From positions 1-64,000 of the forward strand of contig CALUPY010000005.1 in the NCBI GenBank assembly GCA_944322755.1: 64,000 nt of DNA, given 5' to 3'. Both the position numbers and the translations under genes were made by a program. Position 1 is the stretch's first letter. Each line of letters starts with the position of its first letter. The notes under the pieces are model-generated. The model was not told where the DNA came from and did not search any database. It saw nothing but the letters and a program-made list of their open reading frames with translations. The DNA is from Candidatus Gastranaerophilales bacterium. Lineage in GTDB: Bacteria; Cyanobacteriota; Vampirovibrionia; Gastranaerophilales; Gastranaerophilaceae. Positions 1 through 8,362 of the stretch are shown one piece after another.

Positions 1-102
1 AAATTAAAGCGGAGTGCAAAACCTTGCGAACGTCAATAATCCAAGACAGCGAACGAGTGCGCGGCAATCCATAGAAACAACAAAATGTCATCCTGAAACA
101 TT
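1..102. other. Non-coding edge with possible degenerate intergenic repeat
   Basis: No open frame of substance is seen. On the minus strand the stretch around positions 40-72 reads GGATTGCCGCGCACTCGTTC and continues GCTGTCTTGG, and 85-97 reads as TTCAGGATGACAT. These phrases resemble the short dispersed intergenic repeats found in many bacterial genomes (the 'GGATTGC-cgc-TTCGC' type). Only one copy is inside the window, so repeat status cannot be shown here. Confidence 0.25.
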
Positions 103-133
103 AAAAAAATCCGCTCCCAAAGAATAGAGCGGA
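103..133 (-). terminator. Rho-independent terminator after the glnA-gltD pair
   Basis: On the minus strand a 7-bp stem TCCGCTC/GAGCGGA (110-116 with 127-133, 10-nt loop) is followed by seven T. It lies 53 bases after the stop codon of the glutamate synthase gene. A second perfect 9-bp inverted repeat (162-170 with 184-192) overlaps the stop codon itself and may add to termination or mRNA protection. Confidence 0.8.
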
Positions 134-185
134 AAATTAAAAATATCATAAATACGTGCTCAAGCTAAATTTTCAATATGTCAAT

Positions 186-1562
186 TTAGCTTCTTAAATA
201 TTCATCAATTGCTTTTGCAGCACGTTTTCCTGCGCCCATTGCATTAATTGCATTGGATTCGCCGACAGGGGCAACATCTCCGCCTGCATACACGCCTTTT
301 ATCGAGGTTTCACCTGTTTCAGGGTTTACAATTATATAGCCGCGCGGATTTGTTTCAAGGTCGAGCCCCTCATGCTCTGCCGATTTTTGGATAATAGGAT
401 TCGGGCCTGTTCCCAGTGCTACTATCACTGTATCAAAATCCATATCTTCTGTTTTGCCTGTTGGCACGGGTTTGCGTCTTCCGCTTTCGTCCGGTTCACC
501 GAGCTCCATTATTTCGAGTCTTAGTGTTTTTGCGTAGCCGTCTTCTCCGAGAATTTCGACCGGAGAGTGAAGAAATTTAAATATAACACCTTCTTCTTTT
601 GCGTGCCTGATTTCTTCAAGTCTTGCCGGAAGTTCGGCTTCTGTTCTTCTGTATATGATGTAAACATCTTCATATCCGACTCTTACTGCTGTTCTTGCTG
701 CATCCATTGCAACATTTCCGCCGCCGATAATTGCTGCCCGTTTTCCGACTTTTAGCGGAGTTGGAGTTTCGGGGCTGTTCGCATGCATAAGATTTACACG
801 GGTTAGAAATTCGTTCGCACTGTAGACCCCGTTGAGGTTTTCTCCGGGAACTCCGAGCATTTTTGGCAGTCCTGCACCGGAGCAGAGAAATATTGCATCA
901 TAACCTTCTTCTTTAAGCTGGTTAATTGTTATGGATTTACCTACAATTACGTTTTTGTAAAATTTTACACCGATATTTTTTAGGGAGTTAAGTTCTCTGT
1001 CTAATACTTTTCGCGGAAGTCTGAATGGGGGGATTCCGTACCTTAATACTCCTCCGAGTTTGTGTAATGCTTCAAAAACAGTTACGTCATATCCGAGTTT
1101 TCTTAGGTCTGCAGCGGCTGTAATACCTGCACAACCGGAGCCTACGATTGCTACTTTTTTCCCTTTTTCAGGCTGTATATTATTTTTCGCATCTGTGTTG
1201 TCTCCGACGTATCTTTCAAGAGCACCGATTGCAACCGGTTTGCCTTTTATTCCGAGAACACAGTTTCCTTCGCACTGGCGTTCCTGCGGGCAGACCCTGC
1301 CGCAAACTGATGGCAGCAGGCTTGTTTCTCTGATTATGTCTCCTGCTTTTTCCAGATTGTCTTCTTTTATTGCCTGAATAAAGTCAGGAATTTTTATATT
1401 AACCGGACATCCCTGAACACAGCGGGGATTTTTGCAGTTCAAGCATCTTGATGCCTCAAGCTTCACCTGTTCTGGGGTAAAATTGCTTTCTACTGCGTCA
1501 AAATTTGTTCTTCTTACTTTCGGATCCTGCTCTTCGGGATGTTGTCTTTCTATTTTTTCCAT
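186..1562 (-). CDS. gltD: NADPH-dependent glutamate synthase small-subunit type oxidoreductase
   Basis: 458 residues, the usual length of the GltD/homotetrameric GltA-type family. Two cysteine clusters in the N-terminal quarter (C40, C43, C48, C52 and C87, C91, C97, C101) match the two 4Fe-4S sites of the Fer4_20 domain. An FAD-binding GSGCAG motif lies at about 141-146 and a second dinucleotide motif, IIGGGNVAMDAAR, in the NADPH domain. The family passes electrons from NADPH through FAD and Fe-S clusters, in GOGAT to the large subunit that makes glutamate from glutamine and 2-oxoglutarate. No large subunit (GltB) is in the window, so it may act with a distant partner or serve another iron-sulfur flavoenzyme role. 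It starts 56 bases after glnA on the same strand, implying one operon, with a GGAG ten bases before the ATG. Substrate assignment is therefore by family and context. Confidence 0.87.
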   Translation of the reverse strand: MEKIERQHPEEQDPKVRRTNFDAVESNFTPEQVKLEASRCLNCKNPRCVQGCPVNIKIPDFIQAIKEDNLEKAGDIIRETSLLPSVCGRVCPQERQCEGNCVLGIKGKPVAIGALERYVGDNTDAKNNIQPEKGKKVAIVGSGCAGITAAADLRKLGYDVTVFEALHKLGGVLRYGIPPFRLPRKVLDRELNSLKNIGVKFYKNVIVGKSITINQLKEEGYDAIFLCSGAGLPKMLGVPGENLNGVYSANEFLTRVNLMHANSPETPTPLKVGKRAAIIGGGNVAMDAARTAVRVGYEDVYIIYRRTEAELPARLEEIRHAKEEGVIFKFLHSPVEILGEDGYAKTLRLEIMELGEPDESGRRKPVPTGKTEDMDFDTVIVALGTGPNPIIQKSAEHEGLDLETNPRGYIIVNPETGETSIKGVYAGGDVAPVGESNAINAMGAGKRAAKAIDEYLRS

Positions 1563-1618
1563 TTTATTCTAACTCCATAAGTACCCGTCAAAATTATATA
1601 ATAAAAATTTTGTTATGT

Positions 1619-2965
1619 TTATACATCCATGTAATTTTTGAGTTCCCAGGGTGTAACCTGTTTTCTGTATAATTTCCATTCTTTTCTTTTTGTTTTCAAA
1701 AATTCTTCGAAAATGTAACTGCCTAGCGCAGCATTAGCCAGAAGGCTTTTTTCAAAATTTTCAAGAGCTGAAAACATGTTGCGCGGAAGGCTTTTTATCT
1801 TTCTCATTTTTATTTCGTTTGATGAGAGTAAGAACAGGTTTTTTTCAATAGGTTTTGGCGGGTCAGTTTGGTTTCTTATTCCGTCAATACAGGTCTGTAA
1901 AAGTACTGCAAAGGACAGATACGGGTTTGTGCTGAAATCCGGTGAACGCAGTTCCAGTCTGGTTGCTGAGCCTCTTTTTTGAGGAATGCGAACGAGAGCA
2001 CTTCTTGTTACAACAGACCAGGCAAGATAAACCGGTGCTTCGTAGTCTCTGACAAGCCTTTTGTAGCTGTTTACCGTAGGATTTAGAACCGCTGTTATTC
2101 CGTTTATATTTTTAAGTAGTGACCCCACGGAATACAGGGCCTCCTGAGAAAGCTGATATATATTGTCTTTGTCAAAAAATGCATTTTCCCCGTTCTTGTT
2201 CAGAGAAATATTTAAATGCAGACCTGAACCGTTCACACCGAAAAGCGGTTTGGGCATAAAAGATGCTGTGAATCCGAACATGCCTGCAGTCATTTTTGCA
2301 ATGTATTTGAAGGTCATAAGATTGTCTGCTGTTTTTAGGATATTGTCATATTCCAGGTCTACTTCAAACTGTAAAGGCGCGGCTTCATGATGGATTGCAT
2401 CAAACTCAAGCCCCATCTTCTCCATTGCGATAACCATCTGGTTTAGCACTTCTTCTATATTTTCTTCCGAATTTAAGTCATAGTATCCGACGTGGTTAAA
2501 AACGTTGTTTAAAATATTGTTATTTTCATCGGTTTTGAACAGAAAAAATTCTATTTCCGGACCAATATTCATTGTGTAGCCGTATTCGGTTTCTGTTTTT
2601 TTTATGATTTTTTTCAGGTTACACCGCGGGCAGCCTTCAAAAGGTGTGCCGTCAGAATTATAGATGTCGCATATAAAACGTGCGGTATTCTTTAGTTTGG
2701 GAATATTATCAGGATAGATTTTAAAAGTTTCTAAATCAGGATGAAACACTAAATCCATTGTTTCGTTTTCTCTGAAACCGGAAATTGAGGATCCGTCAAA
2801 GGCTATTTCGTTATTTAAAATTTCATTTATTTGTGATGACGACAGGAACAGGCTTTTAATCTTACCTCTTATATCAGTGAATTGAAGGGCAATAGACTCT
2901 ATTTCTCTATCTGCAATTGTTTTTAAAATATCTTCGCGTTTGTACATATCTAAATTATCAGTCAT
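1619..2965 (-). CDS. glnA: Type I glutamine synthetase
   Basis: ATP-dependent ligation of ammonium to glutamate in the cytoplasm. The GS-I signatures are present: the FDGSSISGF loop, EIEFF metal-binding strand, NGSGLHLNISL with the metal-binding His, NPTVNSYKRLV, and RLELRSPD near the active site; about 450 residues is normal for the class. The segment that carries the adenylylated Tyr in enterobacterial GS (NLYDLPPEE-like) reads NLFLLSSNE, so Tyr is replaced by Phe; this suggests the GS-I-alpha type, controlled by feedback rather than adenylylation. The open frame extends to a TTG at 2983, but the ATG at 2965 (MTDNLDMYK) is a more usual start; neither has a convincing Shine-Dalgarno, so the start is uncertain. 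It is the promoter-proximal gene of a pair with gltD, together giving ammonium assimilation. Confidence 0.93.
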   Translation of the reverse strand: MTDNLDMYKREDILKTIADREIESIALQFTDIRGKIKSLFLSSSQINEILNNEIAFDGSSISGFRENETMDLVFHPDLETFKIYPDNIPKLKNTARFICDIYNSDGTPFEGCPRCNLKKIIKKTETEYGYTMNIGPEIEFFLFKTDENNNILNNVFNHVGYYDLNSEENIEEVLNQMVIAMEKMGLEFDAIHHEAAPLQFEVDLEYDNILKTADNLMTFKYIAKMTAGMFGFTASFMPKPLFGVNGSGLHLNISLNKNGENAFFDKDNIYQLSQEALYSVGSLLKNINGITAVLNPTVNSYKRLVRDYEAPVYLAWSVVTRSALVRIPQKRGSATRLELRSPDFSTNPYLSFAVLLQTCIDGIRNQTDPPKPIEKNLFLLSSNEIKMRKIKSLPRNMFSALENFEKSLLANAALGSYIFEEFLKTKRKEWKLYRKQVTPWELKNYMDV

Positions 2966-3029
2966 TATTCTATTTTTAGTCAAGTATTTCTGCTCATACA
3001 GTATTTAACAATACGATGTGCATTGCGCT

Positions 3030-3072
3030 AAAAACAAAGCCGCTCTTTTTATAAAACGGCTTTGTTTTTTTT
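3030..3072. terminator. Bidirectional-looking terminator between the aminotransferase gene and glnA
   Basis: Twelve-base inverted repeat AAAACAAAGCCG (3031-3042) and CGGCTTTGTTTT (3057-3068), with T-rich tracts on both sides. On the minus strand it lies about 70 bases after the aminotransferase stop codon and should end that transcript before glnA. Confidence 0.85.
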
Positions 3073-3138
3073 ATTGTAAATATGATGAATTCGTTCACGT
3101 AATTTCATTCATTATCACGAATTTTTTTCGGACAAGTT

Positions 3139-4263
3139 CTAGCAGCAAGCCGTTGATTTTGCTTTTTCCACTGCTTTCACTACTTCTTCAACTACAGTTC
3201 TCTGTTCTTCTTCAGTGATTTCAGGGAACATCGGAAGGCTCATAACGTGTTTTGTGTTTTCAACGGTTACAGGCAGTGAGTTTTCAGGAACATGTAAATG
3301 TGCATGAACTTTTTGCATATGAAGCGGTATCGGATAGTAAATCATTGCGCCAATTCCTGCCTCCTGAAGAAGTTTATGTACTTCGTCACGGTTTGGAACT
3401 TTTATTGTGTACTGGTGGTATACACAGTATGTGTTGTCAAGTTCTTTAGGTGTTTCAATATCAGGGTATTGTGCAAAAAGTTTGTTGTAGAATGCTGCGT
3501 GTTCTCTTCTTTTTTTGTTCCATTCGTCAATGTAGGGCAGTTTTACTCTCAAAATGGCTGCCTGAACTTCATCAAGACGGCTGTTTACGCCTATTTCATC
3601 ATGATGATATCTTACGGCACCGCCATGGTTTCTTAATGCAACGATTCTGTCTCTCAGATAGTCGCTGTTCGTTGTAACAAGTCCGCCGTCTCCCATTGCG
3701 CCAAGGTTTTTTGTCGGATAGAAGCTGTAGCATCCGATATCTCCGAATGTACCGACTTTTTTGCCTTTGTATTCTGCTCCTATAGCCTGGCAGCAGTCTT
3801 CTATAACATGCAGATTGTAGCGTTTTGCAACATCCATAATCACATCCATATCACAGGGCTGTCCGTAGAGATGAACAGGCATGATGGCTTTTGTTTTAGG
3901 AGTAATTTTTTCTTCAATAAGTTTTGCGTTCATGTTAAATGTGTCTTTGTCTATATCAACAAAAACAGGAGTTGCGCCGACTATTTCAACAGATTCTGTT
4001 GTTGCAACAAAAGTGAATGCCACTGTGATAACTTCATCACCTTTGCCGATATCCAGTGCTCTTAAAGCAAGATGGAGTGCGTCAGTACCTGAATTCAGCG
4101 TAACTGTGTGTTTTACTCCGATATATTTTGCAAGTTCTTCCTGCAGTGCCTGATTGTTCTTTCCTAAAATGTAAGAACCTGAGCGCAGAACTTCAAGAAC
4201 TGCCTTTTCTACTTCCGGTCCGATTTTTTCATACTGTCTTTTTGAGTTGATAATAGGTATCAT
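3139..4263 (-). CDS. DegT/DnrJ/EryC1/StrS family PLP-dependent sugar aminotransferase
   Basis: 374 residues, normal for the family. These enzymes transfer an amino group from glutamate to a keto group of a nucleotide-activated sugar, usually for surface polysaccharide or glycan modification. Visible signatures are SGTDALHLAL (PLP phosphate binding, residues 58-67), the IED motif at 154-156 that contacts the pyridine nitrogen, and YPTKNLGAMGDGG with the Schiff-base lysine at K185. An AAGGAG ribosome site sits 7 bases before the ATG, fixing the start. The C-terminus ends in two cysteines, which is not a family feature. It stands alone between rpoZ and glnA, each separated by a terminator, so no sugar pathway neighbours reveal the substrate. 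An amino sugar for LPS, capsule or glycosylation of surface proteins is possible. Confidence 0.88.
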   Translation of the reverse strand: MIPIINSKRQYEKIGPEVEKAVLEVLRSGSYILGKNNQALQEELAKYIGVKHTVTLNSGTDALHLALRALDIGKGDEVITVAFTFVATTESVEIVGATPVFVDIDKDTFNMNAKLIEEKITPKTKAIMPVHLYGQPCDMDVIMDVAKRYNLHVIEDCCQAIGAEYKGKKVGTFGDIGCYSFYPTKNLGAMGDGGLVTTNSDYLRDRIVALRNHGGAVRYHHDEIGVNSRLDEVQAAILRVKLPYIDEWNKKRREHAAFYNKLFAQYPDIETPKELDNTYCVYHQYTIKVPNRDEVHKLLQEAGIGAMIYYPIPLHMQKVHAHLHVPENSLPVTVENTKHVMSLPMFPEITEEEQRTVVEEVVKAVEKAKSTACC

Positions 4264-4445
4264 ATAAATCTCCTTCTTAATTCGCCCTGTTTTAATTTTA
4301 TCATCTAAATATATTGTCTTTATAAAATCTTAATCTGAAAAGCCTTTATTGTTTGTATGTTTCGGCTCATATTGTGCTGTTTGGATTCACAAACATGTGT
4401 CTCGGAATGCTTGCTTGATGCTGCACGACATTTCAAAACTACCAT

Positions 4446-4483
4446 AAAAAAAGAACCTCCCGGATTTGGAAGGTTCTTTTTTT
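4446..4483 (-). terminator. Rho-independent terminator of rpoZ
   Basis: Stem AAGAACCT/AGGTTCTT extended by A/T pairs (4446-4458 with 4471-4483), ending in a run of T on the minus strand, 16 bases after the rpoZ stop codon. The long T and A tracts on both sides would let it work in either direction. Confidence 0.85.
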
Positions 4484-4498
4484 ATTAGTTTAAATTTT

Positions 4499-4741
4499 TT
4501 ATCCTACGAGTCTGCTTTCATCAGCTTCTGAAGCTTTTACCATAATAGCATGTTCAATGGGATTTTCTTTTTTTATTGTACTATCGAAAGCGAATTCATC
4601 ATATCCGAGTTCGTCTTTCGGTTTTTTCATCTGATATTCATCAACAAGTTTTTTTGCAAGTTCTGCAATTTCATACACAAGCTGGTATCTGTTTTCGCAG
4701 TTTTCATTCAGTTCCCATGCAACTTTTATAATCTGTGTCAT
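4499..4741 (-). CDS. rpoZ: RNA polymerase omega subunit
   Basis: A short protein of 80 residues. The segment ENRYQLVYEIAELAKKLVDE matches the omega core (NRY/F-x-L-v...a..A), and NPIEHAIMVKASEADE matches the downstream conserved 'kPi..Ai.e...' stretch that follows an acidic linker. Omega binds the beta-prime C-terminus and helps RNA polymerase assembly. I chose the ATG at 4741 because GGAG lies 6 bases before it; the longer frame to 4810 would add 23 hydrophobic residues translated from the promoter. A TTGATA-17-TATAGT promoter lies just upstream and a terminator just downstream, so it is monocistronic. The assignment rests on short motifs, so some doubt remains. Confidence 0.72.
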   Translation of the reverse strand: MTQIIKVAWELNENCENRYQLVYEIAELAKKLVDEYQMKKPKDELGYDEFAFDSTIKKENPIEHAIMVKASEADESRLVG

Positions 4742-4774
4742 TTCTTTCTCCGATAAAATCTTACCTATATTAAA

Positions 4775-4803
4775 ACTATAATATAAGAGAAAAAGAATAT
4801 CAA
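4775..4803 (-). promoter_or_regulatory. Sigma70-type promoter of rpoZ
   Basis: Minus-strand TTGATA (4803-4798), 17-base spacer, TATAGT (4780-4775). Transcription would start near 4768, giving a leader of about 27 bases that contains the GGAG site used by rpoZ. Confidence 0.65.
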
Positions 4804-4912
4804 TATGCAATAGAAAAGTTTTGAAGCAAAGATGTGGAAATTAGAGGCAAGAGAACTTAAAATAATGCAAAAAAAACAACTGAGTCTAAAAATAGCGCTA
4901 AATTTCCTTTAT

Positions 4913-4940
4913 TTTACAAAAACTGTTTTTCGGATATACT
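4913..4940 (+). promoter_or_regulatory. Promoter of lepA, predicting a leaderless mRNA
   Basis: TTTACA (4913-4918), 16-base spacer, TATACT (4935-4940). The start point expected about seven bases after the -10 box falls at or next to the A of the lepA ATG (4948), and no Shine-Dalgarno exists between the box and the start codon. Confidence 0.6.
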
Positions 4941-4947
4941 GATATTT

Positions 4948-6750
4948 ATGAAAACCATTGATAACGTAAGAAATTTTTGTATTATAGCGCATATTGACCA
5001 TGGTAAATCAACACTGGCTGACAGACTTCTTGAGGCGACCCATACGATTGCGGAAAGAGATATGCAGGATCAGCTTCTTGATACTATGGATATAGAGCGT
5101 GAACGCGGGATTACTATAAAGCTCAATGCGGCACGTATGAATTATAAAGCAAAAAACGGTAAAGATTATGTTCTGAACCTGATTGATACCCCGGGGCACG
5201 TAGATTTTTCTTATGAGGTTTCACGTTCACTTGCTGCGTGTGAAGGAGCATTGCTAATTGTGGATTCGACGCAGGGCGTAGAGGCACAAACACTTGCAAA
5301 CGTTTATCTTGCAATTGAGCAGAATCTTGAAATTATTCCTGTAATAAACAAAATAGATTTACCATCCGCTGATGTCGAGCGGGTAAAAAAAGAGATTGAA
5401 GATATTTTAGGTATAGACGCATCTATGGCTATACCTGTCAGTGCAAAAGCCGGTATAGGAATAGAGGATGTTCTTGAGGCTGTAGTTGAATTTGTACCGC
5501 CGCCGGCTGATACCTCGGATAAGCCTCTCAGAGCGCTTGTGTTCGACAGTACTTATGACCAGTATCTTGGAACTTTGTGCTTCTTTAAGGTCGTTGACGG
5601 AAGCATAAAACTCGGAGACAAAATAAAATTCATGGCAACGGGAAAAGAATATGAAGTTGTGGAATTGGGATATCTTAATCCGAACAGAGTGCCTGTAAAA
5701 GAGCTGAAAACCGGAGATGTCGGATATATGGGCTGTTCGATAAAGGAACTCACCCGTTTTGTCGGAGACACAATAACTCATGTTGAAATTCCAGCAAAAG
5801 AACCTCTTCCCGGATACAAAGAAGCTTTGCCTATGGTGTTTTCAGGGCTTTATCCTGTTGACAACGATGAATATCAGGACTTAAAAGAAGCGCTGGAAAA
5901 ACTAAAACTCAACGATTCTTCCATAACTTTTGAACCGGAAACATCATCTGCACTCGGATTCGGATTTAGATGCGGCTTTTTGGGAATGCTCCATATGGAG
6001 ATTGCACAGGAAAGACTGGAAAGAGAGTATAACCTTTCTCTTGTTACTACGGCTCCGTCGGTAGTTTATCATGTTTATAAAACAAACGGTGAAATGGTCG
6101 AGATTGATAATCCAGCTAACCTTCCTTCTCCCCAGTATCGTGAATATATAGAAGAGCCGTATGTTACGGTGAATATTATTGCTCCGAACGATTATACCGG
6201 TGCATTGATGGATTTGTGCCAGACAAAACGCGGTATATTTATTAATATGTCATATCTTGACTCGGTAAGAGTGAATTTAGAATATGAGATTCCCCTGAGT
6301 GAAGTTATCGTGGATTTTTATGACCAGCTGAAATCCAGAACAAAAGGGTATGCGAGTATGGACTATGAGTTCAAAGAATACCGCCGTTCAGACCTTGTAA
6401 AGCTGGATATTATGCTTGCTGGCGAAGTCGTGGACGCACTGAGTGCGATTGTTCATAAGGACAGCGCTTTTTATATTGGTCAGAAATTAACCTCAAAATT
6501 AAAAGATATAATTCCCCGCCAGCTTTTCGAAGTTCCGATACAGGCTGCAGTAGGCGGAAGAATTATTGCAAGAACTAATATTAAGGCTATGCGCAAAAAT
6601 GTTCTTGATAAATGCTACGGCGGTGATATTTCAAGAAAAAGAAAACTTCTTGAAAAGCAGAAGAAGGGTAAAAAGCGCATGAAATCAGTCGGACGTGTCG
6701 AAGTTCCTCAGGAAGCATTTATGGCTGTATTGAGCTTAAATGACGACTAA
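4948..6750 (+). CDS. lepA: Elongation factor 4 (LepA), ribosome back-translocase GTPase
   Basis: 600 residues, the standard length. The GTPase motifs are intact: G1 AHIDHGKST at 14-22, GITIK (G2), DTPGH (G3), NKID (G4) and SAK (G5). The LepA-specific C-terminal region is present, ending [17 protein letters not shown], and [22 protein letters not shown] is typical of the positively charged tail that enters the ribosome. The factor binds stalled or mistranslocated ribosomes on the cytoplasmic side. The start codon agrees with the family N-terminus ([17 protein letters not shown]) and has no ribosome site, suggesting leaderless translation. Its stop codon overlaps the stop of the convergent LysM gene (shared bases 6747-6750). 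Confidence 0.98.
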   Translation: MKTIDNVRNFCIIAHIDHGKSTLADRLLEATHTIAERDMQDQLLDTMDIERERGITIKLNAARMNYKAKNGKDYVLNLIDTPGHVDFSYEVSRSLAACEGALLIVDSTQGVEAQTLANVYLAIEQNLEIIPVINKIDLPSADVERVKKEIEDILGIDASMAIPVSAKAGIGIEDVLEAVVEFVPPPADTSDKPLRALVFDSTYDQYLGTLCFFKVVDGSIKLGDKIKFMATGKEYEVVELGYLNPNRVPVKELKTGDVGYMGCSIKELTRFVGDTITHVEIPAKEPLPGYKEALPMVFSGLYPVDNDEYQDLKEALEKLKLNDSSITFEPETSSALGFGFRCGFLGMLHMEIAQERLEREYNLSLVTTAPSVVYHVYKTNGEMVEIDNPANLPSPQYREYIEEPYVTVNIIAPNDYTGALMDLCQTKRGIFINMSYLDSVRVNLEYEIPLSEVIVDFYDQLKSRTKGYASMDYEFKEYRRSDLVKLDIMLAGEVVDALSAIVHKDSAFYIGQKLTSKLKDIIPRQLFEVPIQAAVGGRIIARTNIKAMRKNVLDKCYGGDISRKRKLLEKQKKGKKRMKSVGRVEVPQEAFMAVLSLNDD

Positions 6751-8003
6751 ACCTGATTTTTTACAGACGGATCTATCTGTGACATATATGTGCCGACATT
6801 TCTTGGCCAGAACTGATTAAGTCCTTTTGTGTCAGTATGGTCGCTTGTCGGGCAGTATTTTGCACCGACTCTGCCGACTGTTGTTCTACCCTGGTCGATA
6901 TAGTTCTTTTTCAGGAATCTTGCCATATCTTCAAGACAATCTTCTACATGTTTATAAACTTTGAATTTTGTGCTTCCGGCTTTTCTTACTCCGCCGACAT
7001 TGTTTCTCTTTCTTGCACTGTAGCTTGTGCCGTTTGCAGATTCATTTATTGCGATAGCAGCAAGGAAGGCTGCGCTAATGCCGTATTTGTCCTGCAATTT
7101 AAGAAGAGTTGCGCCCATTCCTTTTAAGACACCGCCGAGATGACTGTTGATTTGTTCTGCAGTGCCTGTATATTTCTGTGTAACATCAATATTGTGCAGG
7201 CTTGTAGTCCGTATTTTCGCTTTTGTTTTTACTTTTGGTTTGCTTTTTGTTTTTGTAACTTTGACAGGTGATGTAATTTCTGCACCTTTGACCTTTCTTA
7301 CCTTAACTTCAGGTTCTGTATCTGTTTTTACAACCGGTTTGGGTGAAGATACGACAACATCACTACCTTTTGGAACAGGAGGTTCAATAAGTTCACCGAG
7401 TTCAAATTCATCAAGAATTTTTCTTATGTTTTCCATATTAAGATATTCGCCTTTGTCGGAGAGTTTCAATTCTTTTTCACTCTCTCTGACGGCTTCTTCG
7501 ATTCGTTTTCCGGAATCGGCATATTTATTTAAATTCAATGCAAAGAAACTCGGATTTGATTCTGAATATCTCTTTATTTTTACATCTTCATCTTTAATAT
7601 CTGCCTCTTCTGCCTCAAGACTTGCAGAAGGGACAAAACTGTCCATACCCGGATTCGGACCGTGAACATTATCATCTACAGGAATATATTCCCTATGAGG
7701 GAGCATTCCCTGGGGATTTTGTTTGTTAGCAGCAAGTGCGAATTTTGATTTATCTATTGTCAAATCGAATTTTGGAGGATTGACTTTTAGCGGAGCAATA
7801 TCATTTGTTGCTTTGAGCGTCGGCATCTCCTCTGTATAAAGCGATATTTTTTGTCCTTCAAAAATAGAGTCAGGATTTTTAATATTGTTCTTTTTTGCAA
7901 CTTCCTGAACTTTTTGGGCAATGTCATCAGAATTTTTTAATTTAAATTCTTTTTTAACAATGTTCCATAAATTGTCTCCAGATTTAACGCTGTATCTTTC
8001 CAT
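6747..8003 (-). CDS. LysM and glucosaminidase-like peptidoglycan hydrolase
   Basis: 418 residues. The N-terminus (about residues 2-56) is a LysM peptidoglycan-binding domain ([17 protein letters not shown] ... FEGQKISLY). A long low-complexity, lysine/proline-rich linker follows (about 60-275). The C-terminal third (about 285-418) resembles the endo-beta-N-acetylglucosaminidase / lysozyme-like fold, with [12 protein letters not shown] carrying the likely catalytic Glu at residue 321, then NNVGGVRK and [15 protein letters not shown]. The expected role is cutting glycan strands of the wall. No signal peptide or membrane anchor precedes the LysM domain; the ATG at 8003 has a GAGGA site 5 bases upstream, and I see no alternative upstream start. 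Export might be non-classical or through a dedicated apparatus. It is convergent with lepA and transcribed alone. Confidence 0.8.
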   Translation of the reverse strand: MERYSVKSGDNLWNIVKKEFKLKNSDDIAQKVQEVAKKNNIKNPDSIFEGQKISLYTEEMPTLKATNDIAPLKVNPPKFDLTIDKSKFALAANKQNPQGMLPHREYIPVDDNVHGPNPGMDSFVPSASLEAEEADIKDEDVKIKRYSESNPSFFALNLNKYADSGKRIEEAVRESEKELKLSDKGEYLNMENIRKILDEFELGELIEPPVPKGSDVVVSSPKPVVKTDTEPEVKVRKVKGAEITSPVKVTKTKSKPKVKTKAKIRTTSLHNIDVTQKYTGTAEQINSHLGGVLKGMGATLLKLQDKYGISAAFLAAIAINESANGTSYSARKRNNVGGVRKAGSTKFKVYKHVEDCLEDMARFLKKNYIDQGRTTVGRVGAKYCPTSDHTDTKGLNQFWPRNVGTYMSQIDPSVKNQV

Positions 8004-8156
8004 GATGTCCTCTAAATCCTCTATGTTTTTTATTAATCCTCATATGTGTTAGACAGGGTTGGTTTTTATCTTCATAATCTATCCCTTATATATATAAAAA
8101 CAATCGGCGAAGAAAAATTGCCTGAAAATGAAAAAAATTAAAATGTATTTTTCCAT

Positions 8157-8240
8157 AAAAAAAAGCCGTCCTTAGAGGCCGGCTACTAGACTTGGGGAGG
8201 AGGTTTGTTGGACCTTTTGGTCTAACAATATATCTATCGG
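8157..8240 (-). ncRNA. Candidate small RNA with C-rich single-stranded seed
   Basis: Read on the minus strand: a hairpin with arms TTGTT-GACC / GGTC-AACAA around an AAAA loop (8228-8205), then an unpaired CCTCCTCCCC (8203-8194), then a terminator hairpin GCCG..CC/GG..CGGC (8183-8165) followed by eight T. No gene upstream on this strand needs a terminator here, so it most likely ends its own short transcript of about 75-85 nt. A weak TATACA box (8251-8246) lies in the right place, with only a poor -35. The layout (hairpin, CU-rich unpaired stretch, terminator) recalls cyanobacterial Yfr1, but the core motif differs. The rest of the 8004-8362 gap holds only the LysM leader and the tolC promoter. 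Confidence 0.45.
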
Positions 8241-8279
8241 CACAATGTATAAAAAACTTTAGAAATATCGTCTAAATGA

Positions 8280-8309
8280 TTTACAAAAGTTAATAATTTG
8301 AATTATAAT
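8280..8309 (+). promoter_or_regulatory. Promoter of the TolC-family gene
   Basis: TTTACA (8280-8285), 18-base spacer, TATAAT (8304-8309). The start would be near 8316, leaving a leader of about 47 bases with AAGGAAG at 8351-8357. Confidence 0.65.
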
Positions 8310-8362
8310 TGTGGAAGAGTTAATGAATAATTTGAATTTTTCTTTTTGTAAAGGAAGTTAGA

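Noticed and set aside
4742-4810. Upstream extension of rpoZ (103-residue frame)
   Set aside because: The extra 23 residues overlap the -10 box of a good promoter, and the ATG at 4741 has a GGAG at ideal spacing.
7147-7665. A 172-codon plus-strand frame opposite the LysM protein
   Set aside because: It is antisense to the low-complexity linker of a supported gene, has no ribosome site and gives a meaningless Thr/Ser/Phe-rich product.
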